A stretch of 64,000 nucleotides of DNA from Bacteroidales bacterium. GTDB taxonomy: Bacteria > Bacteroidota > Bacteroidia > Bacteroidales > FEN-979. Below, piece by piece: positions 1-10,200 of this stretch. Numbering within the stretch: position 1 is the first letter of the stretch; each line of letters opens with the position of its first letter. The notes below the pieces were generated by a model. The model searched no databases and was not told the origin of the DNA. It was given only the letters and a program-made list of their open reading frames with translations. The position numbers were made by a program, and so were the translations under genes. Where the stretch lies: NCBI GenBank assembly GCA_023229525.1, contig JALNZC010000001.1, positions 1-64,000 of the forward strand. The letters run 5' to 3'.

Positions 1-3000
1 TGCCTGAGAATCCATTTGCCCAGGTCATCACACCCGTTGTGGCATTGATCGTTCCTGCCAGGGCGTTGCTGGCCGACCAGTTAAATCCGGTATTGTTTGT
101 TGCAGTGGTGGCATACGTTGTCGTTGTTGTCCCAATAGTCAACTGGCATGTTGGTTCTGTGCCTGTGGAAACGGTTATGGCTGTCGGCGTTCCGACGGTC
201 GGTGTAATATTAACGGTACGGATCACCTGTGTCGACGGGCCATTGCATCCGTTGGCCGTGACCTGGATATCAACACTTCCCAAAAATCCACTGTTCCAAG
301 TCATAACACCCGTAGTCGCATTGATAGTTCCTGCCAAGGCATTGCTGACTGACCAATTAAAACCAGTACTGTTTGTAGCGGTTGTAGCATAAGTTGTGGC
401 TGTGGTTCCATTAGTCAGCTGACAAGCTGGTTCTGTTCCGGCTGAAACTGTTATTATAGTTGGCATTCCAACGGTCGGGGTAATATTGACAGTACGGATA
501 ACCTGCGCCGACGGGCCATTGCAACCGTTGGCTGTTACCTGAATATCTACACTTCCCGAGAATCCATTTACCCAGGTCATCACGCCTGTTGAGGTGTTGA
601 TTGATCCTGCCAAAGCATTGCTTATTGTCCAATTGATACCAGTATTGTTGGTGGCAGTGCTGGTATACGTTGTTGTTGTTGTCCCATTAGTCAACTGGCA
701 TGTTGGTTCAGTACCGTTAGAGACCGTGATTGCTGTTGGTGTGCCAACGGTTGGTGTAATATTGACAATACGGATCACCTGTGTCGACGGGCCATTGCAT
801 CCGTTGGCTGTTACCTGGATATCCACACTGCCTGAGAATCCATTTGCCCAAGTCATCACACCGGTAGTTGCATTGATCGTTCCGGCCAAGGCATTGCTGA
901 CTGACCAGTTAAAGCCGGTATTGTTTGTTGCTGTTGTGGCATAGGTTGTCGTTGTGGTTCCATTAGTCAACTGACATGTTGGCTCTGTGCCTGCGGAAAT
1001 GGTTATCGCCGTTGGCGTTCCGACAGTCGGAGTAATATTCACAGTACGGATAACCTGTGCCGACGGGCCATTGCATCCGTTGGCCGTGACCTGGATATCA
1101 ACACTTCCCGAAAATCCACTGTTCCAAGTCATAACACCCGTAGTCGCATTGATCGTTCCTGCCAAAATATTGCTTATTGTCCAATTGAAACTAGTATTGT
1201 TGGTGGCAGTGGTGGCATAGGTTGTCATTGTTGTTCCATTAGTCAGCTGACAAGCTGGTTCTGTTCCGGCTGAAACTGTTATTATAGTTGGCGTTCCAAC
1301 GGTCGGGGTAATATTGACAGTACGGATAACCTGTGCAGATGGGCCATTGCATCCGTTGGCCGTTACTTGAATATCTACACTACCCGAGAATCCATTTGCC
1401 CAGGTCATTACACCTGTGATCGCATTGATCGTTCCTGCCAAAGCATTGCTGACTGACCAATTGAAACCGGTATTGTTCGTTGCCGTTGTGGCATAGGTCG
1501 TAGTAGTTGTTCCATTGGTCAGCTGGCATGTTGGTTGAATTCCGGCAGATACTGTAATTGCTGTCGGGGTACCTACCGTCGGGCTAATAGTGACAGCCCT
1601 AGCTGTCTGCACCGATGGTCCATTACATCCGTTAGCAGTTACCTGTATATTCACATTCCCCGCAAATCCGTTCGTCCAGGTCATAACACCTGTGGTTGGA
1701 TTAATTGTTCCTGCAAGGGCATTGCTCACCGACCAGTTAAATCCTGTATTGTTCGTTGCTGTTGTGGCATAGGTTGTGGTCGAAGTTCCATTGGTTAACT
1801 GACATGATGGTTGAATTCCGGCAGATACTGTAATTGCTGTCGGAGTGCCTACAGTTGGGGTAATATTCACAGTGCGGATCACCTGTGCAGATGGACCATT
1901 ACATCCATTAGCCGTTACCTGGATATCCACACTTCCCGAGAATCCATTTGCCCAAGCCATTACACCGATAGTTGCATTGATCGTTCCTGCCAGGGCGTTG
2001 CTAACCGACCAGTTGAAACCGGTACTGTTAGTGGCAGTTGTGGCATAGGTTGTGGTCGTGGTTCCATTGGTCAACTGACAGGTGGGATCTGATCCTGCGG
2101 AAATGGTGATGGCTGTTGGTGTACCAACCGTTGGTGTGATGTTAACAGTACGGATTACCTGAGCTGAAGGTCCACTGCATCCATTAGCCGCTACCTGGAT
2201 ATCCACACTTCCCGAGAATCCATTTGCCCAAACCATCACACCGGTAGTTGCATTGATCGTTCCTGCCAGGGCGTTGCTAACCGACCAATTGAAACCGGTA
2301 CTGTTAGTGGCAGTTGTGGCATAGGTTGTGGTCGAAGTTCCATTAGTCAACTGACAAGTTGGTTCTGTTCCTGCTGAAACTGTGATGGCTGTTGGCATTC
2401 CAACGGTCGGGGTAATATTGACAGTACGGATCACCTGTGCCGATGGACCATTGCATCCGTTAGTTGTGACTTGAATATCTACACTCCCTGTGAATCCATT
2501 TGCCCAGGTCATTACACCTGTGATCGCATTGATCGTTCCTGCCAAAGTATTGCTCACAGACCAATTGAAGCCAGTATTGTTTGTTGCCGTGGTGGCATAG
2601 GTTGTGGTCGTAGTTCCATTGGTCAGCTGACATGTTGGTTCAGCACCGGCAGAGATCGTGATTGCCGTTGGCATTCCAACTGTCTGGGTAATATTCACAG
2701 TGTGGATAACCATTGCCGATGGTCCATTACAACCGTTGGCAGTTACACGGATATCAACCGTACCGGAAAATCCATTTGCCCAGGTCATGACACCTGTGGT
2801 CGCGTTGACCGTTCCGGCAAGGGAATTGCTGATTGTCCAATTGAAACCAGTATTGTTGGTGGCAGTGGTGGCATAGGTTGTGGTTGTGGTTCCATTGGTC
2901 AACTGACATGTAGGATCCGATCCTGCTGAAATGGTTATAGCCGTTGGAGTACCAACCGTTGGAGTGATGTTAACAATACGGATTATCTGAGCTGAAGGCC

Positions 3001-3237
3001 CACTGCATCCGTTAGCTGTAACCTGGATATCAACACTTCCGGAGAATCCATTGGTCCACATCATAATCCCGGTTGAGGGGCTGATCGATCCGGCAAGGGC
3101 ATTGCTCACCGACCAGTTGAAACCGGCATTGTCTGTTGCTGTCGTGGCATAAGTTGTCGTAGTAGTCCCATTGATAAGTTGGCACGTTGGCTCTGTTCCT
3201 GCTGAAACTGTAATGGCTGTCGGGGTTCCTACAATAT
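1..3237 (-). repeat. About twelve tandem 276-bp coding repeats
   Basis: A recurring segment (for example the copies of CCATTGCATCCGTTGGC near 238, 791, 1068 and 1345, with variants near 515, 1620, 1897, 2174, 2450, 2727 and 3000) repeats every 276-277 bp. This equals 92 codons, so the frame is kept. Units differ by scattered substitutions, mostly at codon third positions, plus a few residue swaps (TEPTCQL or SDPTCQL; NNTGFNW or DNAGFNW). The leftmost copy is cut by the window edge. Such high identity invites recombination and copy-number change. Confidence 0.9.
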
Positions 3238-5647
3238 TTTTAACAGATACCATATAAACTGTCGGTGTTGTTGGTGTACAAATTCCATTCGTGTAATTCA
3301 CACTTATCGATTCCGGACCGGCACTATTCCAGGTTACCGTTACCGTATTGGATGTTGATGTACCTCCTGAAGTAATCGTTCCTCCGGCTGAAACTGTCCA
3401 GATATAATTTGTCATCCCGGCTTCAGTAGTATAAATAACTCCGGTTGATCCGACACATGGGGCATTATTCCCGCTGATGGTCGCCGAAAAGCTACTACCG
3501 ACCGTAACCGCATAAATTGTCGGGTTCACCGCATTACACGAACCACTCGTATAGTTTATACTGACAGATTGGGCGCCCGGGGTATTCCATGTTACTGTAA
3601 CTGTGTTATCATTGGCAGTGCCTCCGGCAGTCACTGTACCACCGGCCGAAACGTTCCAGACATAACCGGTCATCCCGGCTTCAGTGGTATACACAACACC
3701 CGCTGTTCCGGTGCAAACAGTATTGGTTCCTGAAATTGTCGGAACCGGTCTTACATTTACTACAACAGGATAAAATGTCGGAGTGGTTGCCAGGCATACA
3801 CCATTTGAGTAATTAACACTCATTGATTGTGCACCTGTAGTATTCCAGGTTACTGTTGCTGTATTATCTATGGTTGTTCCACCAGAGGTAATGGTTCCTC
3901 CAGCAGAGACGGTCCAGACGTAATTGGTTTTTCCTGCCTCTGTCGTATAAACAATGCCGGTTGATCCCTGGCAAACCGAATTCAATCCTGAGATGATAGG
4001 ATTGGGGACCGCGACCACTGTCACCGGATAATTCACAGGGTTGTTTGCAGAACACCCTGCCGCATTGTTATAATTAATGCTTACGGATTGAGGTCCGACG
4101 GTGTTCCATGTCACAGTAACAGTATTATCGGAGGTAGTGCCACCTGTAGTAATTAAGCCACCTGCAGAAACCGACCAAATATAGTTTGTTTGTCCTGATT
4201 CAGTGGTATAGATTACACCCGTAGTACCAGCACAAACATTATTGTTCCCGGCTATCGTCGGGACGGGTTTTGCATTCACGGTTATCGAATAACTTGTAGG
4301 AGTGGTCGCATTACATCCGGATGCATTTGTATAATCGACGGTTACCGTTTGGGGTCCAGCCGTATTCCAGGTTATTGTTGCTGTATTACTTGTGGAAGTA
4401 CCGCCTGCAGTAATTGTACCGCCAGTCGAAACGGTCCAGACATAATTGGTCATGCCTGCCTCAGTAGTATATACAACACCTGCAGTTCCTTCACAAAGAG
4501 AATTGGCCCCGGCAAGTGTCGGAACGGGTCTTGAATTGACTGTAACCGGATAGGATGTCGGGCTGGCTGCGGTACATCCGCTGTTCGTGTAATTTACGTC
4601 TATCGATTGTGCACCTAACGTATTCCAGGTCACGGTAACTGTATTATCAAGTGATGTTCCGCCTGCAGTCATAGTGCCTCCCGCAGAAACAGTCCAGGAA
4701 TAGTTGGTCATCCCGGTTTCAGTAGTATATACATTTCCGGCTGTGCCGATACAAGCGGCAGCCGGCCCCGCCAAAGTAGGATTAATAGTCGTCTGTACCG
4801 CTGTCACGCTCCCGTTCATTGCACTGGCCAGATAAGTGGCTTTACGATAGGCCGATGCCGTATAAGTGCCGGCAAGTTGATTCCCGAATGACAGAGCAGA
4901 ACCGGTTCCCGGAATGTTTGATCCGACGGGAATAGTGTTCTGAACCAATTTATAATTCACTCCTGTTTCAGAACCACTCAAACTAACAACAACCCCGGTA
5001 CTTCCCTGGCAATATCCTCCTCCCCCGGTCATAGCAAACGCCATTACCGGAGCATTCAGAATTGGGTTGGTCATCGTAGTGACTGTATGATTCGCAGCAT
5101 TGGTGATATTTACTCCCAGGAATGGAGATGTCTGGTTATAGGCCGTTACAACCGTGTTATAAGGTGACGATGTAAAATTGAATGAAAAATTAGGTGAAAA
5201 TTGACCAAAAGCTACGGTATTGGTTAGTCTGATCCTGGCTATCCTGGTACCCGGTGAAGTCGTGGAGATAATCGTCGCTGATCCATGTGGAAGAATCCCG
5301 CCGGGCCCGAGCTTTATACAGTTCTGGGCCGCTGCAAAGGTAATGGAAGCAGGTTGCTGTGACGCAACAAGCTGAGAAGAACTTGTAACAATACTTGCTG
5401 TGATGGCGCCTCCATTGACGATGGATGAATTCACCAGAATACCTGCCTGGAAAAGATCATATTCAAAAACATTTACCAGATCAGTATTCAATAAATAGAT
5501 ATCAAATTCATATACAGTTGAACTGGTCAATGAGTCATTCCGTATGGAGCACTGGTAACCGGATGGTACCTGGGCCCAGATGACTGAAGAAAAAAGAAAC
5601 GACATTGCCACTGTATGCAACAACCGGGTAAATATTTTTGTTTTCAT
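1..5647 (-). CDS. Giant secreted repeat protein with PKD-like and PTAI-type tandem repeats (3' end outside window)
   Basis: The minus-strand frame is open from an ATG at 5647 to the left edge, over 1880 codons, with no stop, so the C-terminus lies outside the window. The first 25 or so residues form a signal peptide (MKTKIFTRLLHTVAMSFLF, then ..SSVIWAQ). Residues up to about 285 form a non-repeated N-terminal domain. Six PKD-like units of about 86 residues follow, with hallmarks such as YTTE.G.TNY.WTVSAGG and VTWNT.G.Q.. After these come about twelve nearly identical 92-residue units with VGTPTAITVSAG, TCQLTNGTTTTTYATTA, GVMTWANGFSGSVDIQVTANGC. Such arrays are typical of Bacteroidota surface or gliding-type adhesins exported by T9SS; the C-terminal sorting domain cannot be seen here. 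The function is inferred to be adhesin or surface scaffold. Confidence 0.85.
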   Translation of the reverse strand, partial: MKTKIFTRLLHTVAMSFLFSSVIWAQVPSGYQCSIRNDSLTSSTVYEFDIYLLNTDLVNVFEYDLFQAGILVNSSIVNGGAITASIVTSSSQLVASQQPASITFAAAQNCIKLGPGGILPHGSATIISTTSPGTRIARIRLTNTVAFGQFSPNFSFNFTSSPYNTVVTAYNQTSPFLGVNITNAANHTVTTMTNPILNAPVMAFAMTGGGGYCQGSTGVVVSLSGSETGVNYKLVQNTIPVGSNIPGTGSALSFGNQLAGTYTASAYRKATYLASAMNGSVTAVQTTINPTLAGPAAACIGTAGNVYTTETGMTNYSWTVSAGGTMTAGGTSLDNTVTVTWNTLGAQSIDVNYTNSGCTAASPTSYPVTVNSRPVPTLAGANSLCEGTAGVVYTTEAGMTNYVWTVSTGGTITAGGTSTSNTATITWNTAGPQTVTVDYTNASGCNATTPTSYSITVNAKPVPTIAGNNNVCAGTTGVIYTTESGQTNYIWSVSAGGLITTGGTTSDNTVTVTWNTVGPQSVSINYNNAAGCSANNPVNYPVTVVAVPNPIISGLNSVCQGSTGIVYTTEAGKTNYVWTVSAGGTITSGGTTIDNTATVTWNTTGAQSMSVNYSNGVCLATTPTFYPVVVNVRPVPTISGTNTVCTGTAGVVYTTEAGMTGYVWNVSAGGTVTAGGTANDNTVTVTWNTPGAQSVSINYTSGSCNAVNPTIYAVTVGSSFSATISGNNAPCVGSTGVIYTTEAGMTNYIWTVSAGGTITSGGTSTSNTVTVTWNSAGPESISVNYTNGICTPTTPTVYMVSVKNIVGTPTAITVSAGTEPTCQLINGTTTTTYATTATDNAGFNWSVSNALAGSISPSTGIMMWTNGFSGSVDIQVTANGCSGPSAQIIRIVNITPTVGTPTAITISAGSDPTCQLTNGTTTTTYATTATNNTGFNWTISNSLAGTVNATTGVMTWANGFSGTVDIRVTANGCNGPSAMVIHTVNITQTVGMPTAITISAGAEPTCQLTNGTTTTTYATTATNNTGFNWSVSNTLAGTINAITGVMTWANGFTGSVDIQVTTNGCNGPSAQVIRTVNITPTVGMPTAITVSAGTEPTCQLTNGTSTTTYATTATNSTGFNWSVSNALAGTINATTGVMVWANGFSGSVDIQVAANGCSGPSAQVIRTVNITPTVGTPTAITISAGSDPTCQLTNGTTTTTYATTATNSTGFNWSVSNALAGTINATIGVMAWANGFSGSVDIQVTANGCNGPSAQVIRTVNITPTVGTPTAITVSAGIQPSCQLTNGTSTTTYATTATNNTGFNWSVSNALAGTINPTTGVMTWTNGFAGNVNIQVTANGCNGPSVQTARAVTISPTVGTPTAITVSAGIQPTCQLTNGTTTTTYATTATNNTGFNWSVSNALAGTINAITGVMTWANGFSGSVDIQVTANGCNGPSAQVIRTVNITPTVGTPTIITVSAGTEPACQLTNGTTMTTYATTATNNTSFNWTISNILAGTINATTGVMTWNSGFSGSVDIQVTANGCNGPSAQVIRTVNITPTVGTPTAITISAGTEPTCQLTNGTTTTTYATTATNNTGFNWSVSNALAGTINATTGVMTWANGFSGSVDIQVTANGCNGPSTQVIRIVNITPTVGTPTAITVSNGTEPTCQLTNGTTTTTYTSTATNNTGINWTISNALAGSINTSTGVMTWVNGFSGSVDIQVTANGCNGPSAQVIRTVNITPTVGMPTIITVSAGTEPACQLTNGTTATTYATTATNSTGFNWSVSNALAGTINATTGVMTWNSGFLGSVDIQVTANGCNGPSTQVIRTVNITPTVGTPTAITVSTGTEPTCQLTIGTTTTTYATTATNNTGFNWSASNALAGTINATTGVMTWANGFSG
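3238..4795 (-). repeat. Six tandem PKD-like coding repeats of about 258-261 bp
   Basis: The segment TTCCAGGTTAC/TTCCATGTTAC recurs near 3326, 3587, 3842, 4102, 4362 and 4622. Each translated unit carries GT.GV.YTTEAGMTNY.W and V.VTWNT.GPQ, a pattern of the PKD-like domain common in Bacteroidota secreted proteins. These units are more divergent from one another than the neighbouring 276-bp repeats. Confidence 0.85.
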
Positions 5648-5734
5648 AGGATTGTTTGTATATGCTTTATTATTTAAATTTTCTTCACGAAATCATGGTT
5701 CTTACTATTTTTCCTAATAGCCTTTTAGCAATGT

Positions 5735-7225
5735 TTATGGGTTTATTGTAGAAACAAATAAAAGCGCATTATTCTGGGCGAGAATCAGATCAAGAACATC
5801 AACTGCGCCATCTCCATTGAGGTCTGTCAATAAATAACCTGACGCGAATACAACGGCATCATTCTGAACCGCCAGGAGATCCAGGACATCCACTGCCCCG
5901 TCGCCATTCGCATCTCCTCCATAAATTCCAAAAACTCCGGGTTCCAGGGTTTTCAGATTGCTTCCGAAAGCCTGGCCACTGCTTGTGGAGAAGTTATAAT
6001 TTATCACAGGATTCGTTAAGGATATGGGTAATGATGTAACGGTTGCAATATGGTTACGGTTTTTAACCGTCACATAATATGATCCGGAAAAAGTAGAAGG
6101 GATTTGGATTGTAGCTAACCCTGTTGTGTTCAAATCAATATTTCCGATAGAATATGGCATGGTCGCATAGGTGACCGGATCATGAAGCTCAATGGTAAGC
6201 TGATCTGCCGTGATACCGGGAAATTCATTTCCGGCAATACCCTGGGCCTGGCGCATGGTACTGGCGCCATTGTATAATCCTTCAAGGAATAAGGTAAGGT
6301 TAAGATATTTAATCCCCAATGCTCCTGTAAACGTCCCGAAAGAAGTTAATCCTGATGCTGTAAGTTGATGTAAAACAGTGTTCGTCAGAGCATAAGGGTA
6401 TACAGGCTGGGGACTGATCCTGACACAATAAATACTGCTTTCGGTTCCGGCTATGTCGACCGTATTATAATTGAATGCCGCATCGCAGGTAAAAGTGCTG
6501 ATCCCGGTTTGAGTGACTGTCCAGTAACGGTTCAGATAGGATCCGGTGATATAAGGGTCAGGATAAGGTGCATTCACCAGGTTGACTCCTGCGTAGGCTC
6601 CTTGTGCAAAAGTGCCTGATGTGAAGTTCAGGGATACCGGACTGTATTTGGCTGTAACATTATTGTCTCCCACCGGAAAAGTAAAACTTCCAATTCCACC
6701 ATATTGCTTTCTTAGCTGACCTGCTCCGGTGGCTACGACCATGGCCGCTGGAGAAGGTGTCCCCAGGATGGTTGTTGAAGGACCCAGGGTCAGATTAGCA
6801 TTTCCGAGATTGATTAACCCAGAGGTTAAACCCAAGGTACCGTCCACCTGCGCATTGTTTGAAAGAGAAATACCCGTACTGTTGTTAACCGTGAGATTAC
6901 TGAATGTAAATGGTGAAGTAGTTGTGCCTCCCAGGGTTTGAAGTGTTGTCCCGGTAAAGGCGACCGTACTCCCGGGCGCCGGACTGATAAGGATATCGGC
7001 TCCGCTTACATTGTTCGTGTAATTGCCATCGAGTTTTAATGTGCCGCTCAGGGCTATTGCGCCGCTGCTGACATTGGTCTCGTTGCGATAATTACCGCCT
7101 GTTCCGCTGATGTAAAGGGTCACTCCGGAACCCACAACAATTGCACATCCGTTGTTATATATGCCTTGTGCGGACATTCCGGTTGAAAAAAGAAACATGA
7201 TCGGGATTATGAGATACTTTTTCAT
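5735..7225 (-). CDS. Secreted protein with C-terminal dockerin-like EF-hand pair
   Basis: I start this gene at the ATG at 7225, because it gives a clean signal peptide (MKKYLIIPIMFLFSTGMSAQ) and avoids overlapping the gene upstream; an in-frame ATG at 7303 would add 26 unlikely residues. The 496-residue product has a beta-rich body full of Gly, Thr and Asn (about residues 21-320), like the beta-helix or repeat proteins of Bacteroidota. A further beta-domain follows (about 330-430). The C-terminus holds two copies of DxNGDGAVDVLDL, spaced about 30 residues apart. This is the calcium-loop arrangement of type I dockerins. No T9SS sorting domain is visible. A dockerin should bind a cohesin, and a cohesin-like module occurs in the protease at 16068-20888; that pairing is an inference. 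Confidence 0.8.
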   Translation of the reverse strand: MKKYLIIPIMFLFSTGMSAQGIYNNGCAIVVGSGVTLYISGTGGNYRNETNVSSGAIALSGTLKLDGNYTNNVSGADILISPAPGSTVAFTGTTLQTLGGTTTSPFTFSNLTVNNSTGISLSNNAQVDGTLGLTSGLINLGNANLTLGPSTTILGTPSPAAMVVATGAGQLRKQYGGIGSFTFPVGDNNVTAKYSPVSLNFTSGTFAQGAYAGVNLVNAPYPDPYITGSYLNRYWTVTQTGISTFTCDAAFNYNTVDIAGTESSIYCVRISPQPVYPYALTNTVLHQLTASGLTSFGTFTGALGIKYLNLTLFLEGLYNGASTMRQAQGIAGNEFPGITADQLTIELHDPVTYATMPYSIGNIDLNTTGLATIQIPSTFSGSYYVTVKNRNHIATVTSLPISLTNPVINYNFSTSSGQAFGSNLKTLEPGVFGIYGGDANGDGAVDVLDLLAVQNDAVVFASGYLLTDLNGDGAVDVLDLILAQNNALLFVSTINP

Positions 7226-7277
7226 TGAATTATTGATTATTACATGAGAGTCTAATGGATATACCAAAAACCGGGTG

Positions 7278-10200
7278 TTAAAATGATCGTATCGGCCAAA
7301 CATTGTACTGATCCGTTTTCAATCCTGTGTTAACCCAGGCAGGGGTAGCCAATGTTGCATCAAAGTACCATACCGTTGTCGAACTTACCTCCGATGAACA
7401 CCAGAATGGCGCTAATCCGCCTGCTGTGGAAAGATTAACATCGATACCTGCAGCAACCTGGTTGGTCCATAGCAGGTTAAACTCGTCTTTAGAAGGCAGA
7501 TACCAATCAGGACCATTGTATAAACTAATTTGAGCTGCAAATGCTGCCATTGGGGAGGCACTGGTACAGCCGTTAGCGGTGATATCGGTGAGAATTGCAT
7601 TTGTATTTGCCTGACCAGTCCCAATGGCAGTTCCCGTGGCTCCTGTAACGGAATTTGTACATCCCCAGTCAGAGGTGCCATATCCCCAGGGATCGGCTAT
7701 CAATCCATGCAGACCAGTTCCATCAATAGAATACACATTCCCAAACATTGCACCTCCGGTAATTGTCTGACCAATGAATGCAGCGGTCTCCGTAAAGACA
7801 CTATCAGCGCCGTAAGCAGTGCCAATGCTGTTTGTAGCATATGCTCTGACATGGTATGTTGTTCCAATTGTCAGACCCGTCAGTGTATGAAAGTAAGAGT
7901 AAGGAGTTAACCCTGTTATATTTGTGAGATCTGTAGTCATCCCCAGATTTGATGTGATAGTCGGGTTGGCAGTAGTACTCCAGCATAATCCGAAGGCGCT
8001 CACAGTAGCTCCTCCATCAGCTGTGACAGTACCTCCTCCCTCTGCAATTGCTCCTATTTTATTATACATTGTAGAGGTCGTCACAGTGGGTGCTGTAGCT
8101 ACACCAATTGAGAAGCTTTGCTCATTTCCATATGCAGTTCCGGCGCTATTTGTAGCATATGCACGAACATAGTAGGTAGGCCCACCTGTTAATCCTGTGA
8201 TGTTACTAATAAAACTACCGGTTCCGGAACCATCAATAGTTTTTGAGTCGGCTATTGTAGGACCTGAAACTGTGCTCCAGCAAACGCCCCGGGCTGTCAC
8301 GGCAGCTCCGCCATCGCTGGTCACATTTCCTCCAGAGGTTGCAGAGGTTGCAGTAATTCCGGTAATGGGATCTGTGGTTACAGTAGCAACAACTGAAGTA
8401 GTGAAATCACGGACAACCCGTAACTGGAAAATATAGTCATTGGGTCCCGGAACACGCTGGGCTCCATTTGCGTAAACCTGACTTCCTGTCGCAAAATAGG
8501 TAGCTGCATAATTATAGTTTGTACCATATTGTGACGAAGTATAAAAGTTATTGTAACCGTGACCAGCAAGTCCCAACAGATTATAAATGGGAGCCATCAC
8601 TCCCCATTCTCCTGAAGAGGGTAAATACCAATCACTATAGGTGACACCACCATATGTAATCATATAATCGTTCGCTATACTGGCAGCAATAGGCCTGGTG
8701 GCACAAGCCGCAAGGATCAGGTTGGTATTGGCCTGCCCCGTACCCAGGGCAGTTCCAATCCCCGCAATATTGGTTCCCGGGCATCCCCACCCTGTGGTGG
8801 AAGATATATCATAACTTACGATAAAACCGCCTCCCTGAGGGTTTACATAGGCACAATAGCCATAGCCTAGGTTCTGTCCAATCGTATATGGAGCCTGTAC
8901 CCAGGTTGTGAAACTTACATCAGCAGGTCCGTAGCCTGTACCGACGCTATTGGTAGCATAGGCCCTTACATAATAAGTAGTGCTCCCTGTTAAGCCAGTT
9001 ATGTTACTGATAAAAGTGGCAGTCCCTGTCCCATCAGCGGTAAAATTACCTACACCTAAAGTTGGTGATGGACTTGTACTCCAACAAACGCCCTTAGTGG
9101 TAATAGCTGATCCACCATCTGAAGTGATGGTCCCGCCACTCTTGGCTGAATTCCCTGAGATACCGGTAATCGCTGTAGTGGAGGCAACGACAGGGGCCGT
9201 TGGGGCTGTTGTTGTAAAGCTCAACTCATTGCCGAAAACTGTAATCCAGCCAGCGGGACTGACCCGGTACAGGTTGAGGTACGAGCGGATATAATAAGTT
9301 GTTGTCGCTACCAGTCCGGTAATATTTGTTGTCCATGGGGCAATGGGAACGGCAGGGTTAACGGAACCATTAGCAGTATTGGTTGCAACATAAGTGGGCG
9401 TCGCAGAGCCAGGTGTTGTTGCATAGGCGACACCATAATTTTGATAATTCGAATATCCGCTCCCATTCCAGTTCATACTCCCTCCGGAAGCTGCTGAACC
9501 ACCCGTAATAGTAGTTGCAGCTACAGTAACCAATGTCGGTGGAACTATCGCTGTTGTAAAAGTTATATCATTTCCGTAAGCAGTGCCTACACTATTTATT
9601 GCATAAGCTCTTACATGATAAAGAGTATATCCGGTTAAACCTGTAATATTGCTCGTAAATGTACCAACACCGGGGGAAGGATCAATAATTTTTGAATTGG
9701 CTGTTGTTGGATTCAGCGTTGTTGCATAGCAAATTCCCCTTTCAATTATCGAAGCTCCACCATTGTTGGTAACGTTACCACCACTGGTTGCAGTAGTTCC
9801 TGTGATCAGGGAAGCTGCGGTTGTGGTCAGAGTGGCTAACACTGGAAGTGTTGTAAAACTTACTTCGTTTCCATAAGTTGTAACCGCGTTATTGGTAGCA
9901 TATGCTTTTACGTAATATGTTATAACGGGGCTTAATCCCGTAAGATTACAGGTAAAAGAGCCGATTCCTGTTGCAGGGGAAGCAACTACAATGGAGTTTG
10001 CAGTGGTTGGACCCGGAGTCGTACTATAACATACCCCACGTGAAAGTACCGCTGACCCGCCATCTGTAGTAATGTTTCCTCCGGTCGTCGCGGAAGTTCC
10101 GGTAACTGCGGAAGGGGCAGTCGTGCTGATGGTAGCAAATGCCCCTCCTCCCCAGGCTGGAATTCCCAGACCATTGAGTTGCAAAAACTGGCCCGGAAGA

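Noticed and set aside
39..2929. Plus-strand open frames of 60-152 codons across the repeat region
   Set aside because: They recur with the 276-bp period and are shadows of the minus-strand repeat protein; no start context or family supports them.
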